From NCBI GenBank assembly GCA_001275005.1, contig JWZX01000702.1:1-17931 (forward strand): a stretch of DNA of 17,931 nt, given 5' to 3'. Source of the stretch: Chrysochromulina tobinii. Its lineage: Eukaryota > Haptophyta > Prymnesiales > Chrysochromulinaceae. Position 1 is the first letter of the stretch. Every line of letters starts with the position of its first letter. A program made the translations under genes and the position numbers. The notes under the pieces are model-generated. The model was not told where the DNA came from and searched no databases. It worked only from the letters and a program-made list of their open reading frames with translations. Positions 16,461 through 17,931 of the stretch are shown here, one piece after another.

Positions 16461-17600
16461 TCAGGCGGTGAGGACGACAGTGGGGGGCGCGTCCTCCTCA
16501 GTAGCACTCTCGTAGTCGGACACCCTAGAAGAGGGCACGGCGTCGACCGACGGCTCGGACGGCGCCGGCTTGAGGGGCTCCTCCTCCTTCAGGGGGAGGA
16601 GCGACTTGCCCTCGGCGACGATGGCCGAGCCGACGCGCTTGAGGCGCTCGAGGAAGTCCTGCAGTGAGAACCCCTCCACCTTGTACAGCTCGACGCCCGA
16701 TTTGGCCTCCGCCTCCATCTGCTTCAGCAGGGAGGAGGACATCGCGGCTACTTTCTGCTTGACGGCCTCGAGCTCAATGGCCGATGCCATCCCGTAGCCC
16801 TGCGCGACGAGCGCCTTCACCTGCGCCATGTGCGTCTCGAGCTCTTCCGCCAGCGCCGTCGCCGCCGTCTTCACCTTGTCCGCGCCCTTCTGCGCCGCCG
16901 CCGAGGCGACGACGGGCAGCTCCTTAATGAGGCGGGCCATGTCGGCCTGGAACTCGGCCGTCTTGACGTTCCACTGCTCGCGGTACGCCTTAACCTTCTC
17001 GTACTTGATCAGGTCGACGGCCTTCTCCTTGAGCGCCGCCACCTTCTCGACCGGGTACTCGCGGGCCTCGTTGAAGGCCTCGAGCATCTTCTCAACCTTC
17101 TCAGACTTACGCAGCTCCTCGAGCTTGGCCACATACGGCGCCGCCGTCTCCTTGACCGATGAGATGTACGGCGCGAGGTACGGAGACGCGAGCTCCTTGC
17201 CCTCCTCGAGCAGCTGCTTGCGGCCCTGCGCATGTCGAAAGGCAGCCGGGGGGAGCACGGGGAAAATCAGAATCCTTATCGACAATGGCGGAGTCTCACT
17301 CAGGGGCAAATACAGTGGGGGGCGAAATAGGACGAATGCGGCGGAGCATACATCGGCATTGCCAGCCTTCTCGATGTAAGGCGCGGCCATCTCCTTCACG
17401 ACGGTCGCCTTCTCGGACAGGCCCTTGTAAGTGGTCGCCTCAGCCACATATTGAATCACCTTCGTGGCCTTCGCTTCATCTACCATTTTGGAGAGCAGCT
17501 TGTTGGCGCCCGCGCTAACCAGGAGGTCGGCAACAAGCTGCGGGCGCGTATCGACGTCGGTATACAGCTGAGAGACGGTCGTCTTGATGTCGGCGAGCAT
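16461..17600 (-). CDS. Amphipathic-helix protein, candidate lipid-droplet (perilipin-like) protein, two exons
   Basis: Exons are 17600-17352 and 17225-16461, giving 337 aa. The protein lacks signal peptide and membrane helix. It is almost wholly made of amphipathic helices rich in Ala, Lys, Glu and Val: residues 5-80 (ending MAAPYIEKAG), 84-190 with the recurring PY-I/V pattern (LAPYISSV at 100-107 and AAPYVAKL at 111-118), and 195-285. The Ser/Glu/Pro tail (300-337) looks disordered. This organisation, and the helix-APYI/V repeats, recall perilipin-type or haptophyte lipid-droplet surface proteins, and more distantly LEA proteins. The family assignment is tentative. Likely role if correct: coating storage-lipid droplets in the cytosol. 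Unspliced, the gene would read through a hydrophobic 42-codon insert that breaks the helix pattern. A tandem repeat lies upstream. Confidence 0.6.
   Translation of the reverse strand: MLADIKTTVSQLYTDVDTRPQLVADLLVSAGANKLLSKMVDEAKATKVIQYVAEATTYKGLSEKATVVKEMAAPYIEKAGNADVCSAAFVLFRPPLYLPLSETPPLSIRILIFPVLPPAAFRHAQGRKQLLEEGKELASPYLAPYISSVKETAAPYVAKLEELRKSEKVEKMLEAFNEAREYPVEKVAALKEKAVDLIKYEKVKAYREQWNVKTAEFQADMARLIKELPVVASAAAQKGADKVKTAATALAEELETHMAQVKALVAQGYGMASAIELEAVKQKVAAMSSSLLKQMEAEAKSGVELYKVEGFSLQDFLERLKRVGSAIVAEGKSLLPLKEEEPLKPAPSEPSVDAVPSSRVSDYESATEEDAPPTVVLTA
17226..17351 (-). other. In-frame, stop-free intron (126 bases)
   Basis: On the minus strand the donor is GCCGAT|GTATGC and the acceptor CTTTCGACATGCGCAG|GGCCGC, both in phase 0. 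The 126 bases contain no stop and encode a hydrophobic Pro-rich insert unlike the charged helices on both sides. They are pyrimidine-rich and less GC-rich than the exons. Removing them joins NAD to GRKQLL. Confidence 0.75.
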
Positions 17601-17931
17601 GGCGAGCTTGACTGACCGCCTCGATTGAAGAGAATCTGTGGCGCTGAGCGAATCTGGGATTCTGCTGAAGTGTTCTCTTTTACGCGATCAGGTTTGCGAA
17701 AGGGTCAGTTGAATCGACACACAAGGTACCGACCAGGTTTGCGAATGGGACAGTTGAATCGACACACAAGGTACCGACCAACCACTACCACACGAAACAC
17801 AGGACAGACGGGCGCTGTCACCGCGGTCGCGTCGCTCGGTGGAGGTATTGGGGTTTTTTTCGATACAAGAAAAGGCTCTTTTCGATACAAGATATCATTA
17901 TATATCATTACATATCACGTTGCTATCATTG
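17601..17931. promoter_or_regulatory. Upstream region of the amphipathic-helix gene
   Basis: No gene was found. Besides the 45-base repeat it holds TTTTCGATACAAGA twice (17858-17871 and 17878-17891) and an AT-rich end with repeated ATATCATTA, an unusual composition for this window. The region is cut by the window edge. Confidence 0.45.
17689..17778. repeat. 45-base direct tandem repeat, two copies
   Basis: The units at 17689-17733 and 17734-17778 differ at two of 45 bases. Each starts CAGGTTTGCGAA and ends CACACAAGGTACCGAC. They lie 89 bases upstream of the amphipathic-helix gene start, in its probable promoter or 5' UTR. Confidence 0.85.

Noticed and set aside
16828-17379. Plus-strand Ser-rich 183-aa ORF
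   Set aside because: Antisense to the amphipathic-helix protein and crosses its intron; no family features.

Overview
The window looks like nuclear DNA of a GC-rich, flagellated alga with a complex (secondary) plastid. A haptophyte is the best guess, but this is an inference. The grounds are eukaryotic genes with short GT-AG introns, a plant/alga-type GARP DNA-binding domain, a plastid-type DUF2358 protein that begins with a signal peptide, proteins ending in KDEL or RDEL, a centrosomal CEP70-like protein, and a Ser-Pro/poly-Pro surface protein with a juxtamembrane domain typical of marine algal genomes. Nothing prokaryotic, viral or CRISPR-like was seen.

Layout, left to right: (1) + strand, 5'-truncated poly-Pro type I membrane protein (3-2009). 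(2) - strand, prolyl-4-hydroxylase-like 2OG-Fe(II) oxygenase with Sel1-type repeats ending in RDEL (2555-3814). (3) + strand, CEP70-like coiled-coil protein (4087-6264). (4) - strand, very large Gly-rich GARP transcription factor in two exons (6945-11026). (5) + strand, MEA1-family acidic protein (11245-11931). (6) - strand, plastid DUF2358 protein (12284-12934). (7) - strand, secreted/ER two-EF-hand protein ending in KDEL (13760-14683). (8) + strand, unrecognised protein with a split four-cysteine motif, two exons (14796-15516). (9) - strand, amphipathic-helix protein resembling perilipin/lipid-droplet proteins, with an in-frame 126-base intron (16461-17600).

The genes almost strictly alternate in strand. 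This gives three divergent pairs with short shared promoters (2/3, 4/5, 7/8) and four convergent pairs (1/2, 3/4, 5/6, 8/9). Only 6/7 run in the same direction, and the roughly 825 bases between them hold a cluster of palindromes and short repeats. All three introns placed here end in GCAG, and splicing each one keeps the reading frame.

There is no evidence for an operon-like pathway. The genes look like ordinary housekeeping and regulatory functions (secretory pathway, plastid, centriole, transcription, possible lipid storage). The less ordinary points are the proximity of a prolyl-hydroxylase-like enzyme to a proline-rich surface protein, a KDEL signal that matches the end of an internal repeat unit, a large low-complexity GARP regulator with a recent internal duplication, and two lineage-specific proteins (genes 8 and 9).
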